Program-made: the position numbers and the translations under genes
Notes under the pieces: model-generated
Database searches by the model: none
Seen by the model: only the letters and a program-made list of their open reading frames with translations
Told to the model about the DNA's origin: nothing
From: Xanthobacter agilis
Lineage (GTDB): Bacteria > Pseudomonadota > Alphaproteobacteria > Rhizobiales > Xanthobacteraceae
Assembly: GCF_021730435.1 (NCBI RefSeq)
Contig: NZ_JABWGX010000011.1
Span: 80,891-144,890, forward strand
DNA: 64,000 bases
Reading direction: 5' to 3'
Shown: piece by piece, positions 40,900-48,356 of the stretch
Layout: the number at the start of each line of letters is the position of its first letter
How positions within the stretch are numbered: the first letter of the stretch is position 1

Positions 40900-41703
40900 T
40901 CAGGAGTTGTCCGGCGACAGAACGCGGTCGCCATTGGGCGCGGGGGCAGAAAAAATGGCGGCCTCGGCCTCGGCATCGAAGGCGCCGGCCGGACCGTCGA
41001 AGGCGACCCGCCCGCCGGACAGGCCGACGATGCGGTCCGCCAGGACACGGGCAAGCTGGAGTTGGTGCAGCACGAGCACCGCCGTGAGCCCGTCGCGCAC
41101 CACCAGCCGGCGCAGTTCGCCGCCCAGCCGGCGGGCCAGCACCGGGTCCACCGAGGCGAACGGCTCGTCGCCGAGGATCAGGCGCGGCGCGCGCACCAGG
41201 GCGCGCGCTATGCCCACCCGCTGGCGCTCACCGCCGGAGAGGGTGTCGGTGCGGGCGGTGGCGCGGGACAAGAGCCCCACGTCCGCCAGGGCCAGCGCCG
41301 CCCGCTCCCGCGCCGCGCGCGGCCAGGGCAGAAGCGAAAGCGGATGGCGGGTATCGGCGAGGCCCAGCAGCACATTGTCGATGGCGGGAAGGCGGCCGAT
41401 GAGGGCATGGTCCTGAAACACCATGGCGGTGCGCCGGCGCATCTCGCGCAGCACGCCCGGTTCCCCGAGGCCGCCGAGCCCCGCCACCGCCACCCGCCCC
41501 GCCTGCGGCGCCACCAGGCCGTTCAGCACGTTCATGAGCGTGGTTTTGCCAACGCCGGACGGCCCCACCACGGCGGTGATGGTGCCTTCCGCGAACGCGG
41601 TGGAAATCTCGTTGAGGATGGGCCGCCCGCCGCGCATCACGGAAAGCCCCACGATGGTGAGGGCGGGACGCCACGCCTGCGAGCCGATGGTGAGCGCATT
41701 CAC
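40900..41703 (-). CDS. PhnC-like ABC importer ATPase
   Basis: A 267-residue ATPase with Walker A GPSGVGKTT, Q-loop VFQDHALI, signature TLSGGERQRVGIARAL and Walker B LILGDEPFASVDP. The GTG at 41703 overlaps the TGA of the upstream small gene (GTGA), implying translational coupling. It powers the PhnE-like permease encoded two genes downstream. Confidence 0.87.
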   Translation of the reverse strand: MNALTIGSQAWRPALTIVGLSVMRGGRPILNEISTAFAEGTITAVVGPSGVGKTTLMNVLNGLVAPQAGRVAVAGLGGLGEPGVLREMRRRTAMVFQDHALIGRLPAIDNVLLGLADTRHPLSLLPWPRAARERAALALADVGLLSRATARTDTLSGGERQRVGIARALVRAPRLILGDEPFASVDPVLARRLGGELRRLVVRDGLTAVLVLHQLQLARVLADRIVGLSGGRVAFDGPAGAFDAEAEAAIFSAPAPNGDRVLSPDNS

Positions 41704-41951
41704 GGCTTGAGACCTTGCACGAGGGTGAGCCTGGGCCGCGCGGCGGGGTGATGGCGACGCAGGCGGGCGGCATGGCTCCAAATGGCGTCCACCACCTCCT
41801 CGATGCCGCCGTCCAGCGCCGCCTCGCGAAAGCCGGCGGCGACCAGCATGTCGACCGCGCACTCGGCCAAGGCGACGGCGATGGTGTCGAACTCATGTCC
41901 ATCGAGACGCATCTCGAGGATGCAGCGATTCAGGCAGATCTCCGGGCGCAT
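41700..41951 (-). CDS. Small protein leading the importer operon
   Basis: An 83-residue protein, MRPEICLNRCILEMRLDG onward, with no recognised domain. The ATG at 41951 has GGGAG 8 bp upstream. The longer frame from 42083 lacks a ribosome site and is not preferred. It contains two N-terminal cysteines (C-x3-C spacing) and an acidic middle followed by a histidine/arginine-rich tail (ARLRRHHPAARPR). It is translationally coupled to the ATPase, so a regulatory or metal-binding role is possible but unproven. Confidence 0.65.
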   Translation of the reverse strand: MRPEICLNRCILEMRLDGHEFDTIAVALAECAVDMLVAAGFREAALDGGIEEVVDAIWSHAARLRRHHPAARPRLTLVQGLKP

Positions 41952-42147
41952 GGCATCACTCCCGCAGGCCCGGAACGACATGGAAAACAGGATAAAGGCG
42001 TGGCAACAGCGGCATGGCAGCCTCCGGCAGGCCCATGGATGCGAGCATCCCAGGCAACAATGCTGAAAAGGAGTGCGGCTCAAGCCGTCTCGGACGCGCT
42101 CTACGGCGCATCAGATCCGCAATGTATTTAACATTGCCATTTAAATA

Positions 42148-42176
42148 GTAATATTTTTATTACTTAATAATGTCAA
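42148..42176 (-). promoter_or_regulatory. Candidate sigma-70 promoter with overlapping palindrome
   Basis: On the minus strand TTGACA (42171-42176) and TATTAC (42148-42153) are 17 bp apart in a very AT-rich block that stands out from the GC-rich surroundings. A perfect inverted repeat AGTAATA-TTTT-TATTACT (42147-42164) covers the -10 element and looks like a repressor site. It would drive the leftward importer operon. No sigma-54 signature was found here. Confidence 0.55.
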
Positions 42177-42212
42177 TATATCATTCAATGTTTTTCATTC
42201 AGGATTTGATGT

Positions 42213-43460
42213 CTATCCATTCAGATGCGCATCATGAGCACCGGCCGGATCTGCCGGGTCGCCGGCGACACCTCCATTCACATGGGCGTAGCGGCCGAAG
42301 CGGGTGAAGTCGCGCGGCAGCGCGCCGGCCTCCACCGCCTGTGCCAATCCTTCCGGGTCATGCACCAGAAGGCCGCCCAGCGTTTCCACGCCGTAATCGT
42401 AAAGCCGTGGCGTCATGGGCGTGGACGGCCCCACCAGCGCGATGGGGCGGCTGCCGGCCAGGCGCAGGATACGCGGCAGGCTGCGGTTGATGAGCGCCGA
42501 GGAATTCACGATCGCCCCGCCACATCCGGGCAACAGCGCATCCATGGCGGCGATGGGATAAGCGCCGGGGCGCGGATCAGCCTCCACCACCGCGCAGCGG
42601 GGCAGGATGCCGTCCACGCCGGGAAAGGCGCCGATGACCACCACCTGGCCCTCCACATGGCGGAAGCGGTGCGCGCCGTTCCCCGGCCGCCCTTCGAGGT
42701 CATAGCGGTTGTAATGGGCATTGAGCGCGGCCACACCCACCGCGGTTTCGAGCGGGTCCCATGAGGCGGTCAGCTCGGCCAGGTCGCGCAGGCTGCGCCG
42801 GCGCAGCTCCGGCAGGCGCGCGCGCAGCTCACGCGGATGGCGCGGCAAAGCGGCGAGACCCGCGCCCTGCGGCCCCTCCACCAGGATCCAACGCGGACCG
42901 ATGGTGATGCGGCGCACCTCCGCTTCGGCGACGCCCAGGGCGAGATCGCGATAAAGCCTGTCCGGTCCCCACCAGGTCCACAGGGCGCGGCGGTCCGGCG
43001 CGATCATGGAACCTTCGTGGCGCACATAGCTGTGCCATTGGTGGATGGCCTGCCCGGCAATGGCGGTGAGCATGGGCAGCCCGCGCCCCACCCCGCCGCC
43101 GATGGGCGCGCCGACCAGGTCGGTCGCCTCGGTGCAGGCGGAGAAGCGGCCGATGAGCAGGAGGTCCGCCACCTCGGCCATAGCCCGACGCAGAAACCCT
43201 TCCGCCGCGCCCGGCTCGCGCGGCAGCGGCCGGCTGGTGGCAAGGTCGATATAGAGCGGCGGCCCGCTGGCATCGGGCCGCGGCACCTGGACGTAACCGA
43301 GCACGCGGAACCCGCGCGCGTTCAGCTCGAAGGCGAAGGATGCCAGCAGAGCGTCCACGCATTCGAACGGATCGTGCACGACCACGCCAGGACGGATCCA
43401 GCCGCATGCCGGCGCAGGATCCCCTTGCAGCGGCGACCTCGGCACCTTCGACCCGCTCAT
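42213..43460 (-). CDS. DUF2478-DUF4213/DUF364 fusion, putative metal-handling protein
   Basis: A 415-residue cytosolic fusion. Residues ~25-180 resemble DUF2478, a domain found near molybdate-transport genes (LLASFAFELNARGFRVLGYV, ADLLLIGRFSACTEATDLVG). The rest resembles DUF4213 (VGVAALNAHYN) and DUF364 (VVVIGAFPGVDGILPR, IVNSSALINRSLPRILRLA, VGPSTPMTPRLYDYGVETLGG), annotated in databases as possible heavy-metal chelation. The ATG at 43460 has GGAGGTGTC upstream. Its own sigma-54 promoter and a VnfA-type box lie upstream, shared with the divergent ATP-grasp operon. The biochemical activity is unknown. Confidence 0.8.
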   Translation of the reverse strand: MSGSKVPRSPLQGDPAPACGWIRPGVVVHDPFECVDALLASFAFELNARGFRVLGYVQVPRPDASGPPLYIDLATSRPLPREPGAAEGFLRRAMAEVADLLLIGRFSACTEATDLVGAPIGGGVGRGLPMLTAIAGQAIHQWHSYVRHEGSMIAPDRRALWTWWGPDRLYRDLALGVAEAEVRRITIGPRWILVEGPQGAGLAALPRHPRELRARLPELRRRSLRDLAELTASWDPLETAVGVAALNAHYNRYDLEGRPGNGAHRFRHVEGQVVVIGAFPGVDGILPRCAVVEADPRPGAYPIAAMDALLPGCGGAIVNSSALINRSLPRILRLAGSRPIALVGPSTPMTPRLYDYGVETLGGLLVHDPEGLAQAVEAGALPRDFTRFGRYAHVNGGVAGDPADPAGAHDAHLNG

Positions 43461-43520
43461 GACACCTCCACCCATCGGCCGGACCCGAAAGACGCTTCCA
43501 AGGAATGCTAGGATGCCATC

Positions 43521-43535
43521 GCAAGCATCGGGCCA
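43521..43535 (-). promoter_or_regulatory. Sigma-54 promoter of the DUF364 fusion gene
   Basis: The minus strand reads TGGCCCGATGCTTGC, with correct GG-N10-GC spacing. The predicted transcript starts near 43509, about 50 bp before the ATG at 43460. Confidence 0.7.
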
Positions 43536-43619
43536 GTGGCGGAAGCGGCGCCGTTCGGGCGTTTGCCCTGCCGCACCGGAGGTCGAGTGCACCTGGGGGA
43601 ACGCCGTCATGCACCCTTC

Positions 43620-43633
43620 GTACATCTGCGAAC
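43620..43633. promoter_or_regulatory. VnfA-type binding box of the accessory divergon
   Basis: GTAC-ATCTGC-GAAC has the GTAC-N6-GAAC form I recall for one of the reported Azotobacter VnfA sites. It lies between two divergent sigma-54 promoters, about 90 bp from one and 50 bp from the other. Confidence 0.6.
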
Positions 43634-43675
43634 ACTTTGAGGCCGGGAACGCCGCCATCTCCTGAAAGCGTCGCT

Positions 43676-43690
43676 TGGCGCGACCCTTGC
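43676..43690 (+). promoter_or_regulatory. Sigma-54 promoter of the ATP-grasp operon
   Basis: TGGCGCGACCCTTGC, with GG-N10-GC spacing and a strong -12 TTGC. It lies about 65 bp before the ATP-grasp start codon. Confidence 0.75.
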
Positions 43691-43754
43691 TCAGTTCCAC
43701 CCCGGCCCACCCCGCGCCCCGCCGCGGACGAGCCAAACCAGAAAGCGAGACACC

Positions 43755-44804
43755 ATGGCCCAACTCCGTCTCGACGAGGTGCTGCTGCGGCCCGGAACGG
43801 GCGCCCTGGCGCGCATCCTTTTCCTCGCGCCTTACGCGCCGGAGGCGCCGGATTACGCCTGTCGCGCCTTTGCCGGCGATGGCGGCTATCCGGCCTATTA
43901 CCATCGCGTGTTCGAGACCCTCACCAAGCTCGGCTATCCGGTGCGCACCGCCTCGCGGGCCGACGCCCCGCTCCAGGCCGCAGGCGCCACCGACCTCGTC
44001 TTTTCCCTCATGAACCGCATGGAGATGGCCAATCCGGAAGTCTTCGTGCCGGCGTTGTGCGAGTTCCTGCACCTGCCCCATGTGGGCGCCACGCCCAATA
44101 TCCGGGCGCTGGCCGAAGACAAGTGGCTGACCAAGAAGGTAGCCGAGGCCAGCGGCCTGCCGGTGGCGCCAGGCGCCCGCTACGACACCCCCGCCGCCCT
44201 TGCCGTGCCGCCGCCGTTCGCCGGCCCCTATTTCGTGAAGAACCGTTTCGGTGCCGCCTCCGAGGGGGTTTCGGATGCGTCCATCCAGGATGATTGGGCG
44301 GGCGCCGCGCGCGTGGCGGCGGATCTGATGGCGCGCGGCATGGCGGTCCTGGTGGAGCGGTTCGCCCCCGGCATCGACGTGACCGTGCCGGTGCTCGGCG
44401 GAGCGGAACCGCTGGTGCTCGGCCTCGTGCATCCCCGCTCCGACCGGGCGGGCGCCATCGTCACCGAGGAGCTGAAGCGGGACGATCCGCTCGGCTATGC
44501 GCTGTTCGACGCGGGAGACGCGGAAGCGGCTTTCCACGCCGACGCCCGGGCACTGTGGGGCGCCGCCGGCCCCATGGATTATCTGCGCCTCGACTATCGC
44601 TTCGACGCTGAAACCGGGCGGCGCACGTTCCTGGAGTTCAACATCTGCTGCCACATCGGCCGCTCCGGCGCCATCTGTCTGGCCGCCGGCCAATGGGGCC
44701 TGTCGCAAGCGGACGTGCTGGGCCATGTGGTAGAATTCTCCCTCGCCCGCCAGCGCCGCCGGCTTCAGCCGCGCGAGACGGAGGCGATACGATGCGCCCA
44801 GTGA
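43755..44804 (+). CDS. ATP-grasp ligase (D-Ala-D-Ala ligase-like)
   Basis: A 349-residue ATP-grasp enzyme, which joins a carboxylate to an amine or similar nucleophile through an acyl phosphate. The features are a pre-ATP-grasp N-terminus, the lid and lysine region (TPNIRALAEDKWLTKK, FAGPYFVKNRFGAASEGV) and the Mg-binding FLEFNICCHIGRSGA near the end. It does not match the cell-wall Ddl closely and lies far from any cell-wall gene. It heads a five-gene overlapping operon behind a sigma-54 promoter, so it probably makes a small ligand or modifies a protein for metal handling. The substrate is unknown. Confidence 0.82.
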   Translation: MAQLRLDEVLLRPGTGALARILFLAPYAPEAPDYACRAFAGDGGYPAYYHRVFETLTKLGYPVRTASRADAPLQAAGATDLVFSLMNRMEMANPEVFVPALCEFLHLPHVGATPNIRALAEDKWLTKKVAEASGLPVAPGARYDTPAALAVPPPFAGPYFVKNRFGAASEGVSDASIQDDWAGAARVAADLMARGMAVLVERFAPGIDVTVPVLGGAEPLVLGLVHPRSDRAGAIVTEELKRDDPLGYALFDAGDAEAAFHADARALWGAAGPMDYLRLDYRFDAETGRRTFLEFNICCHIGRSGAICLAAGQWGLSQADVLGHVVEFSLARQRRRLQPRETEAIRCAQ

Positions 44805-45838
44805 TGCCCGCGCCGGACGGCGCCTTGATGCCCGCCGGTCCGCTCGACCTTCTGTGCGAAGTGCCGGTGCCGCTGCGGATGCGGTTCGCCGACGACCTGT
44901 CGCGCCATCTCGCCCGCCATTGCACGCAGGGTGGAGAAGCCTTCTCCTGCCATGTGCCCATGGGCCAGGGCGGCCCGAGCCCGCTCGACCGCCTGCGCTA
45001 TGTCCGCGATCCGCTCGACTTTCCGCGCATGCTGGTGTCGGCCCGGCACGGCAATGCGTTCAACCGCCGTTTCCATGACACACACATGCGCGCCGGGGCC
45101 TTCAGCTCCGGCCAGCCGGCGGGCGTGGCGTCCGTCTTCGAGGCGGCGGGGCTGATCGATCCAAAGGGCTGGATCGGCGTCTACGCGGTGGCGCCTTTCG
45201 TGATGCTGGTGGATCGGGCCCGCCTCGGCACCCGCCCCCTGCCCCGGAGCTGGGCCGACCTCGCCGAGCCGGAGCTGCGCGGCGAGGTGAGCTTCGGCGG
45301 CTGGCGCCGGCCCGGCATGGCCCATCACAGCGCGCTCAACACCTTCTTCCTCCTCGCCATGCTGCGCCTTCTGGGGCCGGAGCGTTTCGGCCGGCTGCTC
45401 GCCAATGTGTCGGAGCTCACCCATTCGGCACAGATGCCGCGCATCGCCGGAACCGGGGCATCAGTCTCCTCCATCTATGTGCTGCCCTGGTCGCTCGCCG
45501 ACATCTGCCCCCGCCGCAACCGCACCGAAGTGGTGTGGCCGCGAGAGGGGGCTCTCGCCTATCCGCTGTGGACCACCATGCAGAGCGCCCACCGGCAACG
45601 GCTGGCGCCGGTGGTGGACCACCTCTACGGCACGGCCACCGCCGATTTCCTGGACCGCAACCGCTATCCGGCCCTTGCCCCGCGCCGCCAGCCCGCCCTG
45701 CCCGAAGGCGCCCGCCTGCTCTGGCCGGGGTGGGACTATGTCCGCCATCCGGCCGCCGCCAGCGACCTGAAGCATGTCATCGCCCTGTTCCGCCGCAGCC
45801 GGGAACAGATGGAACGGGAGGTGCGCCGATGCGCGTGA
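44792..45838 (+). CDS. Binding-protein-like protein without signal peptide
   Basis: A 348-residue protein resembling type 2 periplasmic binding proteins of iron/polyamine importers (for example LPRSWADLAEPELRGEVSFGG and VVWPREGALAYPLWTTMQSA). The N-terminus MRPVMPAPDGALMPAGPLDL has no signal peptide, and the start overlaps the ATP-grasp stop, so export is unlikely. A cytosolic binding protein next to a GTPase and a permease-less ABC ATPase is odd, and suggests an intracellular metal or cofactor carrier. Family assignment is by pattern only. Confidence 0.7.
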   Translation: MRPVMPAPDGALMPAGPLDLLCEVPVPLRMRFADDLSRHLARHCTQGGEAFSCHVPMGQGGPSPLDRLRYVRDPLDFPRMLVSARHGNAFNRRFHDTHMRAGAFSSGQPAGVASVFEAAGLIDPKGWIGVYAVAPFVMLVDRARLGTRPLPRSWADLAEPELRGEVSFGGWRRPGMAHHSALNTFFLLAMLRLLGPERFGRLLANVSELTHSAQMPRIAGTGASVSSIYVLPWSLADICPRRNRTEVVWPREGALAYPLWTTMQSAHRQRLAPVVDHLYGTATADFLDRNRYPALAPRRQPALPEGARLLWPGWDYVRHPAAASDLKHVIALFRRSREQMEREVRRCA

Positions 45839-46527
45839 TCACGGTGGCCGGCCCGCCCTCGGTGGGCAAGACGGCGGTGGTGCTCAAGACCGCCGCGCAC
45901 CTGGCCGCGGCCGGCCTGCGCGTCGGCGTCGTGAAATTCGACTCGCTCTCGACCCAGGACGACGCCGCCTATGCCCGCGCCGGCCTCGACGTGTCGGTCG
46001 GCCTTGCGGGCAATGTCTGCCCGGACCATTTCTTCGTCTCCAACATCGATGACTGCCTGACCTGGGCCCGCGCGCGCGGGCATGACACGCTGGTGGCCGA
46101 AAGCGCCGGCCTGTGCAACCGCTGCGCCCCGCACATCAAGGGCGCGCTCGCCATCTGCGTGGTCGACACCCTGTCCGGCATCCACACCCCGCGCAAGATC
46201 GGCCCCATGCTGAAGCTCGCCGACGTGGTGGTCATCACCAAGGGCGACATCGTCTCGCAGGCGGAGCGGGAAGTCTTCGCCTTCAATGTGCGCAAGGCCA
46301 ATCCCCGCGCGGTGGTGGTGGCCTTCAACGGCATCACCGGCCAGGGGGCGGGCGAGCTGGCCTTTCACATGGCGCAAGCCGCCGGGTTCGAGACTCTGGA
46401 AGGCCAGCACCTGCGCTATCCCATGCCCTCGGCGGTGTGCCCCTATTGCGTGGGCGAGACCGCCATCGGCGAGGACCACCAGCGCGGCAATGTCCGCAAG
46501 ATGGCCTTTGCCGGGGATGGCTCATGA
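45829..46527 (+). CDS. HypB/UreG/CobW-like P-loop GTPase
   Basis: A 232-residue SIMIBI-class nucleotidase with P-loop GPPSVGKT, a following KFDSLSTQDD, ESAGLCNRC and the GTPase-like specificity motif VVITKGDIV. It carries two metal-binding-type cysteine pairs, CNRC near 100 and CPYC near 205. HypB, UreG and CobW relatives deliver Ni or other metals into enzymes at the cost of GTP, so vanadium or iron delivery is a natural guess here. The start overlaps the end of the preceding gene by 10 bp. Confidence 0.82.
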   Translation: MRVITVAGPPSVGKTAVVLKTAAHLAAAGLRVGVVKFDSLSTQDDAAYARAGLDVSVGLAGNVCPDHFFVSNIDDCLTWARARGHDTLVAESAGLCNRCAPHIKGALAICVVDTLSGIHTPRKIGPMLKLADVVVITKGDIVSQAEREVFAFNVRKANPRAVVVAFNGITGQGAGELAFHMAQAAGFETLEGQHLRYPMPSAVCPYCVGETAIGEDHQRGNVRKMAFAGDGS

Positions 46528-47381
46528 CCCCCGAGGACACCGCAACGCTCGCGGCGGCGAAACTCGCAAGCCTCACCATCCTGGGCGGGCGCGACAAAGG
46601 CGGGGCGCTGGAGACGCTGGACCTCACCCTACGGCCCGGCGACGTGGTGTGCGTGGTGGGCCCCACCGGCTCCGGCAAGAGCCGCCTTCTGGCCGACATC
46701 GAATGCCTCGCCCAGGCCGACACGCCATCCGGCCGCCGCATCCTGGTGGACGGGGCCCCACCCGATGCGCGGCGGCGCTGGGCGACCGTGGGCAAGCTGG
46801 TGGCGCAGCTGTCGCAGAACATGAATTTCGTGGTGGACCTGCCGGTTGCCGAGTTCGTCGCCATGCATGCCGACTGCCGGATGGTGGCCGACGGCGACCG
46901 CGTGGTCGCGGACGTGATCGCCTGCGCCAACGCGCTGGCCGGCGAGCGCTTCCATGCCGATGTTTCCCTGACCCAGCTTTCCGGCGGTCAGACCCGAGCC
47001 CTGATGATCGCCGATACCGCTCTTCTTTCGGCCTCGCCGGTGGTGCTGATCGACGAGATCGAGAACGCCGGCATCGACCGCAAACGGGCGCTGGACCTGC
47101 TCGTGTCGCAAGACAAAATCACGCTCGTGTCGACCCACGACCCGATCCTGGCGCTGCTGGGCCATCGCCGCATCGTGGTCGCCAACGGCTCGGTCGCCGA
47201 CGTGATCGAGACCTCCGCCGAGGAAACGGAAAGCCGCGCGCACCTGGAACGGATCGATGCCGTTCTGATGGCCCTGCGCCAGCACGTGCGAGGTGGCGGG
47301 CGCATCGAAGCCCTGCCCGCGGCCTTCTCGACCTTCGCCTCCGCCATGGCAACCGACGAGCCCTTCCCATGGACGCGCTGA
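46524..47381 (+). CDS. Stand-alone ABC-type ATPase
   Basis: A 285-residue ABC ATPase: Walker A GPTGSGKS, signature LSGGQTRALMIAD, Walker B VVLIDEIENAG, H-loop LVSTHDPIL. The signature lacks the usual QR after GGQ. No permease gene accompanies it, and its neighbours are soluble proteins, so it may act as a mechanical ATPase in assembly rather than transport. Alternatively it borrows the permease of the nearby importer. The start overlaps the GTPase stop (ATGA). Confidence 0.8.
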   Translation: MTPEDTATLAAAKLASLTILGGRDKGGALETLDLTLRPGDVVCVVGPTGSGKSRLLADIECLAQADTPSGRRILVDGAPPDARRRWATVGKLVAQLSQNMNFVVDLPVAEFVAMHADCRMVADGDRVVADVIACANALAGERFHADVSLTQLSGGQTRALMIADTALLSASPVVLIDEIENAGIDRKRALDLLVSQDKITLVSTHDPILALLGHRRIVVANGSVADVIETSAEETESRAHLERIDAVLMALRQHVRGGGRIEALPAAFSTFASAMATDEPFPWTR

Positions 47382-47917
47382 GCCTGCTCCTCAACCGGCG
47401 TTCCACCACCGCACTGGAAGATCCAGGCCCCTCCGGCGCGGAACTTGAGATCATCTTGCGGGCGGCCTTGCGGGTGCCGGACTTTCAGGCCCTCAGGCCT
47501 TACGCGTTCCTGATCGCGGAGGGCGAGGGTCGCGCCCGGCTCGGCCGGCTGATGCAGGAGGCTGCCATCGCCTCCGGCCGGCCCCAAGGCGACGTGGCGC
47601 GGGCTGCCGGCATGCCGCTGCGCGCGCCGCTGGTCATCATCGTGGTGGCCAAGGCGCGGGAAAGCACCATCGTGAGCCGGTTCGAGCAGCAGCTTTCCGC
47701 CGGTTGCGCGGTGATGGCGATGCAGATGGCGGCGGTGGCACTCGGATATTCCGGGATCTGGCGCTCCGGCTGGCCCATGTTCGACCCGCATCTGGCCACC
47801 GCCCTGGAGTTGGGCGCGGACGACCGCATGGTCGGGTTCCTCTACCTCGGCACGCCGGCCCGCTCGCTGGCGCCCGCAGCCCCCGTCAATCCGCAGGCGT
47901 TCACCCGCCGCCTGTAA
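47369..47917 (+). CDS. Nitroreductase-family protein
   Basis: A 182-residue flavin-dependent reductase of the small YdjA-like type: LLNRRSTTALEDPGP (FMN-binding RRS), AALRVPDFQALRPYAF and the GYSGIWRSGW segment. It is the last gene of the overlapping operon (start inside the end of the ATPase gene). In this context it may reduce a metal or cofactor precursor with NAD(P)H. The substrate is unknown. Confidence 0.82.
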   Translation: MDALSLLLNRRSTTALEDPGPSGAELEIILRAALRVPDFQALRPYAFLIAEGEGRARLGRLMQEAAIASGRPQGDVARAAGMPLRAPLVIIVVAKARESTIVSRFEQQLSAGCAVMAMQMAAVALGYSGIWRSGWPMFDPHLATALELGADDRMVGFLYLGTPARSLAPAAPVNPQAFTRRL

Positions 47918-48356
47918 TGCCTCAAAGGCCCATGAGTTCAGCCCGCGCGGTGCTGACCGGCTCCACTGCGCACGTCCGCTCGGCACCCCACTCGGCACTG
48001 GTCAAAGACCGGGGCCGATGGCATCAGCCCGCCTCGCCGCCCGCGCCCGTTTTGGCCTGATACGCCGGGGCCGTCCGTCTCCACCCGGAAACCGGGAGGG
48101 GATACCCCCACCGGAGGCACGGCGCGTTCGGGACACGGCACCAAGGCGCCTCCTCCCGCCACGGACGCAGGTGGCTGGCGCCGGCAACTCCTCCTCGCCC
48201 CGCAGCGGCGTGCTGCCTCCGCCCGCCCCCGCCAGGCCACGACCTGCCCATGGGCCGACCAAACGCAAAGCGGCGGCATGCGTCCTTGGCATGCCGCCGC
48301 TTCACCATCCTCGTGCGAGGCCTGATGCCTCGATGCCCCGTGGCGTTGCCGCCCGC
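47918..48356. other. Intergenic region between operon end and autotransporter end
   Basis: A 439-bp gap between converging transcripts. It contains the autotransporter terminator hairpin at 48270-48300. Frames open here show no domain. Nothing else was seen. Confidence 0.6.
48270..48300 (-). terminator. Terminator of the autotransporter gene
   Basis: GCGGCGGCATGC and GCATGCCGCCGC form a perfect 12-bp stem with a 7-nt loop. On the minus strand it is followed by CTTTGCGTTTGG, partly T-rich. It lies 57 bp past the autotransporter stop. Confidence 0.7.

Noticed and set aside
42147..42164. ModE/Mop molybdate-responsive box at the importer promoter
   Set aside because: The palindrome AGTAATA-N4-TATTACT does not match the Mo-box pattern I know. 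It is reported only as an unassigned operator.
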